From Sporobacter sp942492735 (GTDB taxonomy: Bacteria; Bacillota; Clostridia; Oscillospirales; Oscillospiraceae), in NCBI GenBank assembly GCA_942492735.1, contig OW818648.1:1488001-1552000 (forward strand): a stretch of 64,000 bases of DNA. Reading direction: 5' to 3'. The notes beneath the pieces are model-generated. The model saw only the letters and a program-made list of their open reading frames with translations, was not told where the DNA came from and ran no database searches. Shown one piece after another: positions 17,138-25,697 of this stretch; within the stretch, counting starts at the first letter, position 1; each line of letters opens with the position of its first letter. The position numbers and the translations under genes are program-made.

Positions 17138-17689
17138 ATGAACAAAAGAAAACATCTCCTGTTGCTTGCGGTGATACTTGTTTTAGCGCTGTTCGCGGGG
17201 TGCGCTGCATTGACTGACGCGTCACCGGACGTATCGGCGTTAACCGCGACCGCGGAACAGCTTGACGCATCACCGCCCGTTTCGGTGCAAACCGCGACGG
17301 CGGAGCCGCCTGATGCATCACCGACCGTCTCGGTGCAAACTGCGACGACAAGCGCAAGCGATGACGAACTGCAGAAGCTGTTTGACGAACAGAAAAGCGA
17401 TGTGGCGGTCAGCGGAAAGGGGACGGTGCTGCGCCTGCTCAGCGACGACACAGACGGTGATAAGCACCAGCGATTCATCATTGAGCTCGAATCGGGGCAG
17501 ACGCTGATGCTGGTGCATAATATCGATATCGCGCCGAGAGTAGAGCCGCTTGAGGTCGGCGATGCCGTTGCGTTTTACGGCGAGTATGTCTGGAACGACC
17601 AGGGTGGGCTCATCCATTGGACGCATCATGACCCGGACGGCAGCCATGCGGACGGGTATATCAAAGCAAATGGGAAAACCTTTCAATAG
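17138..17689 (+). CDS. DUF3465-family lipoprotein with three 16-residue repeats
   Basis: 183 residues. The lipoprotein signal has a lipobox ending LFAGC (Cys about residue 22). Residues about 29-76 form three tandem 16-residue units: SPDVSALTATAEQLDA, SPPVSVQTATAEPPDA and a diverged third. The C-terminal domain (GKGTVLRLLSDDTDGDKHQR ... NIDIAPR ... FYGEYVW ... WTHHDPDG) is the DUF3465 OB-like domain of unknown function. The repeat is a flexible wall-spanning linker. Strand and spacing from the VWA lipoprotein gene downstream suggest independent transcription. Confidence 0.8.
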   Translation: MNKRKHLLLLAVILVLALFAGCAALTDASPDVSALTATAEQLDASPPVSVQTATAEPPDASPTVSVQTATTSASDDELQKLFDEQKSDVAVSGKGTVLRLLSDDTDGDKHQRFIIELESGQTLMLVHNIDIAPRVEPLEVGDAVAFYGEYVWNDQGGLIHWTHHDPDGSHADGYIKANGKTFQ

Positions 17690-17710
17690 AGAACCGAATG
17701 TTAACAGAAA

Positions 17711-17754
17711 TTAATATTTATTTAATATTTATTTAATATTTATTTAATATATTT
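17711..17754. repeat. Tandem 11-bp AT repeat upstream of the VWA lipoprotein gene
   Basis: The unit TTAATATTTAT is repeated exactly three times and a fourth time partly. A second short repeat, ATAACGGC three times, follows at about 17792-17814. They fill the spacer 17690-17876 upstream of the VWA gene. Confidence 0.8.
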
Positions 17755-17876
17755 GTAAAACTTACGGAACATTTCCTTTCTTTTTCACGTCATAACGGCA
17801 TAACGGCATAACGCATTTTTACTGCGTTTGGTAACGGAGAAAAACTTCGTGCCGCTATTTTGAAGGAGGAAAGAAA

Positions 17877-19460
17877 ATGAAACGGGTTTTTGGCATTTTG
17901 ACATCGGGCGCCATTCTCTGCGTCATTCTATCTGGCTGCAGTGCAAAGACAACCAGCACGTTGCCCTCCGCCTCGGCATGGTATCCTGAGGCCTCATCGG
18001 CTCCGGCATACAGCATGGCATTCGATGAAGCACAGGCAATCGAAATTGCAGATCCTGGCTTTAACACAGAAGAGTATGACAGCCTAGTAGAAAACAGATT
18101 TACCGCCGTTGAGAATTCTCCTGTATCCACATTTTCGGCCGATGTGGATACCGCCTCCTACTGCAATGTACGCAGAATGCTGAACAGCGGAGCGAAGATC
18201 ACAGATATACCAACCGGCGCTGTCCGAATTGAGGAAATGCTCAACTACTTTTCCTTTGATTACGCGGCACCCGAGGAAGGCGAGCATTTCGGCCTGACAG
18301 GCGCCATCAGCGCTTGCCCATGGAACGAGGAAAGCCAGCTTCTGGTTTTCGGCATCACCACCGAAGATATCGACTATGAGGACATCGGCGGCTGCAATTA
18401 CGTCTTCCTGATTGATATCTCCGGCTCCATGGACAGCAGCGACAAGCTTGGACTGTTGAAAGAGTCAATGCTCGGTCTGCTGGACAATCTGAAAGACGCC
18501 GACCGCATATCGATCGTCACCTATGCCGGATCGACCTCTATTTTAGCCGAAGGTGTATACGGAGACGACAGGACCCAGCTGAAGCGTATTATCAATTCAC
18601 TGAGCTCCGGCGGCTCCACCAACGGCGGCGATGCAATACTCGAAGCCTATGGGCTGGCGGAGGAATACTACATCCCGAACGGCGTCAACCGCATCATCAT
18701 GTGCTCTGACGGCGACCTGAACGTCGGTATCACAAGCCAAAGCGATTTGTACGATCTCGTGAGCGAGAAGCGGGAGAGCGGCGTTTATCTGTCGGTGCTT
18801 GGGTTCGGTACCGGCAACTACAGCGACAGCAATATGGAGACGCTGGCGGATAACGGCAACGGCAACTACTACTATATCGACTGCATAGAGGAAGCGGAAA
18901 AGGTGCTGTGCGACGAGCTGATTTCCACCCTCGTCACGGTAGCCGAGGACGTGAAATTCCAGATTGAGTTCAATCCCAAATATGTGCGGGAATACCGGCA
19001 GCTCGGCTATGAGAACCAGCAGCTCCAAACAGACGATTTTAAGGACGACACAGTGGATGCCGGAGAGGTCGGCTCCGGCTGCTGCCTGACGGTCATGTAT
19101 GAGATAATGCCCACAGACACCGGTGCGGCCGATGGGTCGGACCTGAAATATCAGTCCTCGACGCTGACAGAGGCCGCCGAATCCGACGAATGGATGACCG
19201 TCAGCATCCGCTATAAGGAGCCAGGCGGAGACAAAAGCGCGCTTCTGGAACAGACAATCGGCAGCGGTGACGTCACGGCCGCGCCTTCGCAGGATTGGCG
19301 TTTCGCCGCAGCGGTCTGCGAATTCTCAATGCTCCTGCGGGACAGCAAATACAAGGGCTCAAGCACAGTCGGGAGCGTGCTGGACATTTTGAGTACGCTG
19401 AATCTCAATGGCGACCCATACAAAGCAGCGTTTGTCTCTCTTGTTGAGTCGCTTGACTGA
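17877..19460 (+). CDS. Surface lipoprotein with von Willebrand factor A domain (YfbK family)
   Basis: 527 residues. The lipobox is ILSGC (Cys about 21). Domain order follows the YfbK family: an N-terminal domain with FSADVDTASYCNVRRMLNSG and VRIEEMLNYFSFDY, a central VWA domain with the metal-ion site DISGSMDSS plus later threonine and aspartate (STNGGDAI, MCSDGDLNVG), and a C-terminal DUF3520 domain. The protein probably binds a partner through a divalent cation outside the membrane; no enzyme activity is implied. AGGAGG lies close upstream of ATG 17877. The spacer upstream contains tandem AT repeats. Confidence 0.87.
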   Translation: MKRVFGILTSGAILCVILSGCSAKTTSTLPSASAWYPEASSAPAYSMAFDEAQAIEIADPGFNTEEYDSLVENRFTAVENSPVSTFSADVDTASYCNVRRMLNSGAKITDIPTGAVRIEEMLNYFSFDYAAPEEGEHFGLTGAISACPWNEESQLLVFGITTEDIDYEDIGGCNYVFLIDISGSMDSSDKLGLLKESMLGLLDNLKDADRISIVTYAGSTSILAEGVYGDDRTQLKRIINSLSSGGSTNGGDAILEAYGLAEEYYIPNGVNRIIMCSDGDLNVGITSQSDLYDLVSEKRESGVYLSVLGFGTGNYSDSNMETLADNGNGNYYYIDCIEEAEKVLCDELISTLVTVAEDVKFQIEFNPKYVREYRQLGYENQQLQTDDFKDDTVDAGEVGSGCCLTVMYEIMPTDTGAADGSDLKYQSSTLTEAAESDEWMTVSIRYKEPGGDKSALLEQTIGSGDVTAAPSQDWRFAAAVCEFSMLLRDSKYKGSSTVGSVLDILSTLNLNGDPYKAAFVSLVESLD

Positions 19461-19508
19461 CTTATACAGCCCGCTTAAGATAGATAATTAGTATGGTGAA
19501 TATAGCTG

Positions 19509-19548
19509 AAAATCCGCAGACTGTCTTTTGACAGATCTGCGGATTTTT
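19509..19548. terminator. Bidirectional terminator between VWA and MFS genes
   Basis: A 12-bp stem (AAAATCCGCAGA and complement) with an inner CTGTC/GACAG stem and T runs on both strands. It lies between convergent genes, so it can serve both. Confidence 0.85.
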
Positions 19549-19567
19549 ATATGAGGGCTAGAGCGTC

Positions 19568-20791
19568 TCACTTATATGTATTGTCAGGAGTTTTTTGATT
19601 GAGCAGCTTATCACCTGCGTCGGGTTGACGGTGATGGCGTCCGTGAATGAAATAATAAAGGACAATGCCGATAAGCGCAATAGGCATTCCGGCTGCGAAG
19701 ATCCCTGAATAACCGATGTGGGGAACCATAAGTCCGCCGATGATGGGACCGATGGTGAGTCCTGTATCGAGAAAGATATAAAAGGTGGAATTTGCCATGC
19801 CGAGACGCTCGGGTGCCGCATATTTCACGCCGATTGAAAGCGTGACGGACTGGACAGCGCCTATACCTGCCCCAGAAAGGAAGGCGGCAGCGAGAAGAAG
19901 TGACCCGTTATTGGCGATGCCGGTCAGCAGCATACCAACGGAGAAGAGTGCAAGTCCGGCATACATCATTGGGTTTTCGCCGTACCGGTCAAAAACCCGG
20001 CCTGTAATGGGCCTGGTGGAGAGGATCCCGGCTGCATAAAAGATAAAAAAGTAAGCGGCGGCGTTCGCAAGGCCTGTACCCTTTGCGGATACAGCCAGGA
20101 AGGCAACAATGCAGCCGTAAGTGGTGTAGACCAAACCGCAAATCAGCGCGACAGGCAGCATATTTGTATCGATGATTGCGGCGAGACCCTTCGGCGTCTT
20201 TGTGATGGTGCTTGGGTCGGGCAGACAGGCATTTTTTAGTTTGATGAAAAGAATGAGACAGACATCCAGCACGGTGATGAGGGTTATTGTCAGGTAAAGC
20301 GGCGTGTAACTCCCTGAACGGGTAAGTGCCGCGGCAAGGAAGGGACCAACCGCGGTACCAAGGGTGGTGCTCAGACTGAAATAACCCATGCCAACGCCGC
20401 TTTTCGTCTTTGGGATGATCACAGACGCTATGGTGAAAATAGCGGTGCTGGCAACGCCGATGCAAAGGCCGTGGATGATACGGACGGCAAGGAGTAAACC
20501 AAAGCTGTATGTAAAGAAGTAGCAGACAGAGATCAGCGCATTAGCACCAAATCCAATGATCATGGCACGGACACATCCGATGCGGAAGATAGCCCTTCCG
20601 ACGATCACCCGTGTGATAATGGCGGAGCAAACGGCAATGCTGGTCGACAGCGCGGCAAATGCTGTCGATACGCCAAAGGTACTAAGTGCATAGCCTGATG
20701 TGGACACCATGCAGAGGTAGAAAACCGTGGATAGGAGAAACATTGCCGCCCAAGCGACAATATAGTCCTTTGTCACCCATTTTTCTTTCAT
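19568..20791 (-). CDS. Major facilitator superfamily transporter
   Basis: 407 residues with twelve helices. The loop between helices 2 and 3 reads GRAIFRIGCVRAMIIGFG, a variant of the MFS motif A, and the second half repeats it as GRVFDRYGENPMMYAG. Proton-coupled export of drugs or sugars is typical of the family; the substrate is unknown. The Shine-Dalgarno sequence is weak (GAG within ATGAGCAGCAT). It diverges from the L,D-transpeptidase gene across a 198-base spacer. Confidence 0.87.
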   Translation of the reverse strand: MKEKWVTKDYIVAWAAMFLLSTVFYLCMVSTSGYALSTFGVSTAFAALSTSIAVCSAIITRVIVGRAIFRIGCVRAMIIGFGANALISVCYFFTYSFGLLLAVRIIHGLCIGVASTAIFTIASVIIPKTKSGVGMGYFSLSTTLGTAVGPFLAAALTRSGSYTPLYLTITLITVLDVCLILFIKLKNACLPDPSTITKTPKGLAAIIDTNMLPVALICGLVYTTYGCIVAFLAVSAKGTGLANAAAYFFIFYAAGILSTRPITGRVFDRYGENPMMYAGLALFSVGMLLTGIANNGSLLLAAAFLSGAGIGAVQSVTLSIGVKYAAPERLGMANSTFYIFLDTGLTIGPIIGGLMVPHIGYSGIFAAGMPIALIGIVLYYFIHGRHHRQPDAGDKLLNQKTPDNTYK

Positions 20792-20900
20792 ATGCTGCTC
20801 ATTTCTGTCTCATCTCATATTGCTATCTACTTTAACAGGCAGTGGTCCTTGTGTAAACAAATTTTGAACAGTATGAGCCGATAAAAAGTACCCGACGGAC

Positions 20901-20929
20901 TTGATAAACCGGGATCAATCGAATAATAT
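20901..20929 (+). promoter_or_regulatory. Promoter of the L,D-transpeptidase gene
   Basis: TTGATA (20901-20906) and TAATAT (20924-20929) are separated by 17 bases, about 60 bases upstream of ATG 20990. Confidence 0.55.
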
Positions 20930-20989
20930 AAAACCATAGGTTTTTCTGTCTGATGAAAAAAGTATAAAAAGAAAGAAAAATGAGGATAT

Positions 20990-22018
20990 ATGATGAGAAG
21001 ATATGGTCTCTTATTCGTACTTGCGTTATCGATCTTTCTGCTTTATGCCTGTGCAAGTACAAGTACAAACCATATTGATAAGGAGGCTCCTGCAGTGTTG
21101 GCATCGGCTGGTTCACAAAGCCCAAGTCCCGACGTCACTGCGCAGGGACCGTCTTCTCCTGATGCGCAACATCCTGATGATGAAACCGGTGTCAGTTCTC
21201 CGGAGCCGGACCAAGCTGAAATAGAAGAAACCCCTGCCGTATCTCCTCAGATACCGTCTGACGAATCTGGCAATTCTGTGCAGGAGAGTATAAATGCAGA
21301 CGCCGGAAAGGCTGAAGCGGCGGCATCTCCCGAAGTAAGTCCAACCCCGGATAATACTATAGAACAGGAACCTGAAGTCGAAATTTCCAGTGAACAGCCC
21401 CCGCTCATGACACAGCTTGTTCAGGGAGCGGGCCTATCTTTTGAGGATATTGCTTTTACGCAGCTCGTGCTTGTCGCCGCAGAAGGTTCAAAGGCGATGA
21501 TCTATTGCTATGATAAAGGGGAGAGCGGACAATGGGTATTAAACGAGGATATTGGCTATGTAAAGGGGTATGTCGGTAGAAACGGGGTCAGCATTGAAAA
21601 GCTCGAAGGGGACGGCTGTACGCCAGGCGGTCTTTTCGCTCTTGGTTATGCCTTTGGCAATAATGCAAAACCGGCAACGGGCATGGCGTATAAAGCGATA
21701 ACAGAAGAGTCCTATTGGGTGGATGACCCGAATTCAATATACTACAATCAATGGGTCGAAGGAAAAGACGACGCCGACTGGAGCAGCGCTGAGTATTTGT
21801 CGGAAAATGTTGTCAGTTACGCTTATGCTGTCAACATTGAATACAATACGGCACCGAATATTGTCGCAGGTAAAGGCTCCGCTATTTTTTTACATATCGG
21901 GAATAAGCCGACATCCGGCTGTATCACGGTGACTGAGGACCAGCTGCTTCATATTTTGAAGTGGCTATCGTCGGATAAAAGCCCGGGCATGCTGATCGCC
22001 GCTCATGCGGGTACATAA
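20990..22018 (+). CDS. Lipoprotein L,D-transpeptidase (YkuD domain)
   Basis: 342 residues. The signal ends in a lipobox-like LLYAC (Cys about 21). A Pro/Ser/Glu-rich linker covers about residues 35-140, long enough to cross the wall. The C-terminal YkuD domain has the catalytic segment HIGNKPTSGCITV with the nucleophilic cysteine in SGC and the upstream histidine. It forms 3-3 cross-links in peptidoglycan or tethers proteins. Such activity bypasses D,D-transpeptidases, which is relevant in a genome that also carries VanG genes. The last 16 bases overlap the 3' end of the convergent FkbM gene. Confidence 0.85.
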   Translation: MMRRYGLLFVLALSIFLLYACASTSTNHIDKEAPAVLASAGSQSPSPDVTAQGPSSPDAQHPDDETGVSSPEPDQAEIEETPAVSPQIPSDESGNSVQESINADAGKAEAAASPEVSPTPDNTIEQEPEVEISSEQPPLMTQLVQGAGLSFEDIAFTQLVLVAAEGSKAMIYCYDKGESGQWVLNEDIGYVKGYVGRNGVSIEKLEGDGCTPGGLFALGYAFGNNAKPATGMAYKAITEESYWVDDPNSIYYNQWVEGKDDADWSSAEYLSENVVSYAYAVNIEYNTAPNIVAGKGSAIFLHIGNKPTSGCITVTEDQLLHILKWLSSDKSPGMLIAAHAGT

Positions 22019-22968
22019 GCGAAAAGCTTTGCGCGCCTTTGGATAATTCTATAGTTCGGGTTCGCTTTGAGAATGAGCTTGGACATAACCTCAGGGTCAT
22101 CCGGCAGGTGGTATATACAAAGTGATAATATCGGAGCTTGGATTCTCAGCAGCGACTGCGCCCCTTCGAGCATATAGCGCTCGAAGCCCTCAATGTCTGC
22201 TTTTATAAAGTCGACCTTAATATTATGACGCATCGTCCAATCGTCAAGGGAAGTAACACAAACGGTCGAAAGCGCTGTGTCGCACCCCTTATGCTGCGCC
22301 AATTCTGAAAATCTGGAACCCGATCCGATCATTCCATCGCTGTAAAATTGCAATTCCTCACATTTTGCGCCCACGCCAAGCGGCACAATCTCTATACTGC
22401 CGGGCAAATATGCGTTAAGCGAAGCGGTGCGCTCCAAGAGTTTTACATTGGACGCGTCCGGTTCAAAAGCGTAGACCTTCGCGCCCCTGTATGCGGCATA
22501 CGCGGAAAAGTCACCGGCCCATGCACCGAGATCCAGCACTGTGTCGCCGGGGTGTATCATAATGTCGGCATGATCATCCTCAAAGCAGTAGAGCCCCTCG
22601 AAAGTGAATTTTTCGCTCTTGTCAACGAAGGCTTTATCGTAGCGGTCATTGTTGCTCAAGAATGCGTAAAACGTATCCTGTACAACCTCAATACACGCAC
22701 GCCAGAAATTGAAGGTGTCTTCTATTGCCAGGTGAATACCGTTAAAGTCAAGAAATCCGTCCTGCAGGTAGGGTTTCAGCAAACGTTTTGCGCAGACGAC
22801 AGTCACCTGCTCATACAAGCCCCGGAAGCTTTTAACCTTCACAATCAGTACAAATACGCCCAATACGGTACGCCAGAAATAGACGAATACATCTCCCGCG
22901 CCTTTGCATAGGCGAAAGATTATAATGGTAGACTCAAGTGTTGATGCCCGTCCCTGCGGTTTGGCCAT
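22003..22968 (-). CDS. FkbM-family SAM-dependent methyltransferase, copy 1
   Basis: 321 residues. About 120 N-terminal residues are family-variable. The Rossmann methyltransferase core then shows VLDLGAWAGDFSAYAAYRGA (motif I), YAFEPD (acidic motif II) and VDFIKADIEGFE, the FkbM hallmark D-x-EG. FkbM proteins O-methylate sugars or polyketides. Near a membrane acyltransferase and wall enzymes, a surface glycan target is plausible but not shown. AAGGA lies ten bases before ATG 22968. The stop lies inside the convergent L,D-transpeptidase gene. A distant relative is at 25697-26653. Confidence 0.83.
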   Translation of the reverse strand: MAKPQGRASTLESTIIIFRLCKGAGDVFVYFWRTVLGVFVLIVKVKSFRGLYEQVTVVCAKRLLKPYLQDGFLDFNGIHLAIEDTFNFWRACIEVVQDTFYAFLSNNDRYDKAFVDKSEKFTFEGLYCFEDDHADIMIHPGDTVLDLGAWAGDFSAYAAYRGAKVYAFEPDASNVKLLERTASLNAYLPGSIEIVPLGVGAKCEELQFYSDGMIGSGSRFSELAQHKGCDTALSTVCVTSLDDWTMRHNIKVDFIKADIEGFERYMLEGAQSLLRIQAPILSLCIYHLPDDPEVMSKLILKANPNYRIIQRRAKLFAYVPA

Positions 22969-23054
22969 AATCTGTTTTCCTTTTCAAATTTCTTACAACA
23001 TGCACTGAGAATGGGAATACAGATATTATGTTCCAGTAGAGAGATCGTTTATAC

Positions 23055-23105
23055 AAAAAAGGACTTCAAAGGTCAGCCTGTGACCCTCAGAGCCCTTCGT
23101 TTTTT
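23055..23105 (-). terminator. Terminator of the small lipoprotein gene
   Basis: A wobble-rich stem between GAAGGGCTCTGAGGGTCA and TGACCTTTGAAGTCCTTT (minus strand) is followed by TTTTTT. It lies 23 bases past the stop at 23128. Confidence 0.65.
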
Positions 23106-23127
23106 CACATTCTATCATTTGCTGATA

Positions 23128-23667
23128 TTAGTACAATGTAACAATCCCGAGTGACGTCCGTTCGGCGAGCGCCTGACCACTTAGTGAATTCAGAGTCGTG
23201 TCTGAACCGACCGCGCGATCTGTACCGGGGTAAGTATTCTTTGCAGCCAATGTATCCAGGGCTTTGCCTAAGGCGATGATAAATTCCTTTTTTTCAGTGT
23301 CGTTAAAGCTCGACCACGACGTCAGGTCGGTCAATGTGATATCGACAAAACCGATAATGTAGGTGACACTAACCTTTACTGTAAGATCTCCTAAACCGGT
23401 ATTCTTGGCATTAAGGTCGCTGATATAGGTGTTAACAGCGTCGATGAATTTATCGGGATCGATTCCTTCCGGAGCGCTGGAGGACGGCGCGGCAGAAGGT
23501 GAAGAAGCCGCGGAAACCATGACGGGCGGCAAAGCGCTCGGTGGGGACTGCGATGCGGAGGATATTGAGCTACTGCTGCTGGCACAGCCGATAATGCCTG
23601 GTAGGAGAAGGACGACGGCAACGATCGAAATCCATGGTCGCGCGGCAATGTTTTGGCAGAGCTTCAT
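23128..23667 (-). CDS. Small Ser/Pro-rich lipoprotein of unknown function
   Basis: 179 residues. The signal core VAVVLLLPGIIGC gives a lipobox GIIGC (Cys about 28). A Ser/Ala/Pro-rich spacer follows (about 29-68), then a compact domain (GIDPDKFIDAVNTYISDLNA ... YIIGFVDITLTDLTSWSSF) that I do not recognise. It is anchored outside the membrane. GGGAT is the ribosome site. It is co-directional with trmL, 30 bases apart, and may be transcribed with it. Confidence 0.65.
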   Translation of the reverse strand: MKLCQNIAARPWISIVAVVLLLPGIIGCASSSSSISSASQSPPSALPPVMVSAASSPSAAPSSSAPEGIDPDKFIDAVNTYISDLNAKNTGLGDLTVKVSVTYIIGFVDITLTDLTSWSSFNDTEKKEFIIALGKALDTLAAKNTYPGTDRAVGSDTTLNSLSGQALAERTSLGIVTLY

Positions 23668-23697
23668 ATCTTTATCCCATCTGTGTCGGTATTTTTT

Positions 23698-24189
23698 TCA
23701 ATCCCAATTTAACTGATGCAATTCTCCTTCACAGTCCAGTCCGTCGAAATCCAGCTGCCGCAGGGCTTCGAACAGAACTATGGCGACGGCATTAGACAGA
23801 TTAACAGACCTTGTACCTATAACCATTGGAATTCGTACACAATATTCCTTGTTATTCCTGAGCAAATTTTCCGGTATACCGGCACTCTCCTTGCCGAAGA
23901 GGATGAAGTCATTGCCTTCATACGCAATAGCGCTATACGGTTTTTTTGCCTTTGTCGTTGCCATAATGACCTTTGGAAAGTTATTCTTTTCAAGAAAATC
24001 CTGATAGCTTTCGTATAGGTGTAGGTCCAGGTCCTTCCAGTAATCAAGGCCCGCTCTTTTTATTTGCTTTTCATCCATACTAAAGCCGAGGGGTTTTATA
24101 AGATGCAAAGACGACTGCGTTGCGACGCACGTCCTTCCAATATTCCCGGTGTTATACGGTATCTCAGGTTCTAACAAGACGATATTCAT
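23698..24189 (-). CDS. trmL: tRNA (cytidine/uridine-34-2'-O)-methyltransferase TrmL (SPOUT)
   Basis: 163 residues, full length for TrmL. The SPOUT trefoil knot is visible: NIVLLEPEIPYNTGNIGRTC at the N-terminus, LIKPLGF, FGKESAGIP, and the SAM-binding knot with IPM-x-G-x-RSVNLSNAVAIVLFE. It methylates the wobble ribose of tRNA-Leu isoacceptors in the cytoplasm as a dimer. The ribosome site is weak (CGGGG). It diverges from the flavodoxin-ferredoxin gene. Confidence 0.92.
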   Translation of the reverse strand: MNIVLLEPEIPYNTGNIGRTCVATQSSLHLIKPLGFSMDEKQIKRAGLDYWKDLDLHLYESYQDFLEKNNFPKVIMATTKAKKPYSAIAYEGNDFILFGKESAGIPENLLRNNKEYCVRIPMVIGTRSVNLSNAVAIVLFEALRQLDFDGLDCEGELHQLNWD

Positions 24190-24295
24190 TTCAGTACCCC
24201 GTTAAGCGTTATTATAAGTCTTAGAATATCATAACAAATCGGACTTTCAAACACAAATAATGGCTGAAAAATTGTATACAATAAGGAGATTAATC

Positions 24296-25123
24296 ATGAC
24301 AATCAATAAGGTCTGGGCTGTTTATTTCAGTGCCACGGGAACCACTGAAAAGGTTGCCCAATATATGGCGAGAACAATTGCCCAAACAATCGGCGCAGAA
24401 TATGGCGTCATTGATTTTACTTTGCCGCACGCGAGAGATGGCGCATTAAGCTTTGATATGAATGAGCTCGTCATATTCGGTACACCGGTGATTGCCGGTC
24501 GTGTTCCGAACGTTTTGCTCAAATACTTAGAAAAAATCGGTGGTAATGGCGCATTGGCAGTACCAATTGTGCTGTACGGCAACAGGGAATATGACGATGC
24601 GCTGATTGAGCTGAGAGATATCTTGGAAAAAGGCGGATTACATACAATAGCCGCTGCTGCCTTTATCGGCGCGCATTCTTTTTCATATTCACTCGCGAAG
24701 GGGAGACCGGATGAAGCCGATATTGAAAAAGCAGGGGCTTTTGCGGGCGAGGTCGTTAAGAGGCTCAGCAGTATCGGAGATAGAGCTGACTTAAAACCTG
24801 TATTTGTTAAAGGCACACCGGCGCCATACAGAGGGTATTACCAGCCCCGTGACCGCAAGGGAAATCCTGTCGATATTAGGAAGGTAAAACCTCTGACAAA
24901 GCCTCATTGCAATAATTGCTTGATTTGTGCCAATGTTTGCCCGATGGGATCGATCAGTTATGATAATATCAGAGAGTATACCGGCATTTGTATAAAATGC
25001 GGCGCATGCATCAAAAAGTGTCCGGTTGGTGCAAAGTATTATGAAGATGAAGCATTCCTTTATCATCAGCATGAATTGGAGGAAGGCTTAATCAGGAGAG
25101 CTGAGCCGGAGATATTCTTGTAA
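24296..25123 (+). CDS. Flavodoxin-ferredoxin fusion (EFR1 family)
   Basis: 275 residues. The N-terminal flavodoxin domain has the FMN loop FSATGTTEKVA and FGTPVIAGRVPNVL. The C-terminal part carries two 4Fe-4S motifs, CNNCLICANVCP and CIKCGACIKKCP. It moves electrons between low-potential carriers, usually in strict anaerobes. I chose ATG 24296 because AAGGAG lies eight bases upstream; ATG 24260 would add a stretch without family similarity. A short hairpin follows. Partners are unknown. Confidence 0.85.
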   Translation: MTINKVWAVYFSATGTTEKVAQYMARTIAQTIGAEYGVIDFTLPHARDGALSFDMNELVIFGTPVIAGRVPNVLLKYLEKIGGNGALAVPIVLYGNREYDDALIELRDILEKGGLHTIAAAAFIGAHSFSYSLAKGRPDEADIEKAGAFAGEVVKRLSSIGDRADLKPVFVKGTPAPYRGYYQPRDRKGNPVDIRKVKPLTKPHCNNCLICANVCPMGSISYDNIREYTGICIKCGACIKKCPVGAKYYEDEAFLYHQHELEEGLIRRAEPEIFL

Positions 25124-25143
25124 AATAACAGCGCTGAACAACA

Positions 25144-25172
25144 AAGCCATCCCGCTGGGGTGGCTTCTTCTC
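25144..25172 (+). terminator. Terminator of the EFR1 gene
   Basis: AGCCATCCC and GGGGTGGCT form a nine-base stem with one wobble, followed by TCTTCTCT, 21 bases past the stop. The remaining spacer to 25431 is AT-rich with no clear signal. Confidence 0.55.
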
Positions 25173-25431
25173 TGTCAGAATCGACAGCGTTAAACCTTGT
25201 GTATCAGCGCGTTGATTAATAACGCCAGTTTGCATTTACATGTTATGTGGTACCAGATTTTGATAATATTTTATAATTACGTCAAAAGATTGTGAAAATT
25301 TTATCTATTTCATAACGATGTGAATTAGTATTTCGTTTAAATTAACACTATCTTTCTTGACGGCAGAGAGTTATTATGTCGATAAAGAAAAAGAACACAT
25401 CATCAATTGTAGCTGGAAGGGGTATGTAGGA

Positions 25432-25602
25432 ATGTTTGATTGGAGCAAAGCAGAAGAGCATTTAGCAGCTTGCGAGAAGGAATATGGTGTTATCGAATGT
25501 GCAGGATATTTAGTGCTTAACTATGTCATTTTGCCCCTGCGCGAGCGATTCAGTAAAGGCGAACGGTCGGAAGAATTATTTCGCGAGATCATGGAGACTT
25601 AA
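25432..25602 (+). CDS. Small hypothetical protein (56 residues)
   Basis: ATG 25432 has AAGGGG about nine bases upstream. The product MFDWSKAEEHLAACEKEYG ... is helical and charged, with one hydrophobic segment (VLNYVILPLRERF), and ends before a terminator-like hairpin. The frame is open upstream to TTG 25357 (81 residues). The upstream residues also look protein-like, so the gene may start earlier or be the remnant of a longer one. No family is recognised. Confidence 0.5.
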   Translation: MFDWSKAEEHLAACEKEYGVIECAGYLVLNYVILPLRERFSKGERSEELFREIMET

Positions 25603-25619
25603 GTAGTAATTGTAATTAT

Positions 25620-25671
25620 GGGACGGTGCTGTGTTTGATAGATGCTTCAAACAGAGAACCGTCCCTTTTTT
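25620..25671 (+). terminator. Terminator-like hairpin built from the ACCGTCCC repeat
   Basis: GGGACGGT (25620-25627) pairs with ACCGTCCC (25658-25665), with an inner CTGTGTTTGA/TCAAACAG stem, followed by TTTTTT. It lies 17 bases after the small ORF. Its arms belong to the same ACCGTCCC repeat family seen at 25675, 31461 and 42033. Confidence 0.6.
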
Positions 25672-25674
25672 GCA

Positions 25675-25697
25675 AGACGAATGAACCGTCCCCTTGT
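25675..25697 (+). repeat. 23-base dispersed repeat, copy 1
   Basis: The 23 bases from AGACGAATG to CCCCTTGT are identical to 31461-31483. This copy touches the stop codon of the FkbM gene at 25697. It contains the ACCGTCCCC core. Confidence 0.7.

Noticed and set aside
17711..17754. CRISPR-like array
   Set aside because: Units are 11 bases in direct tandem without spacers and no cas genes are present.
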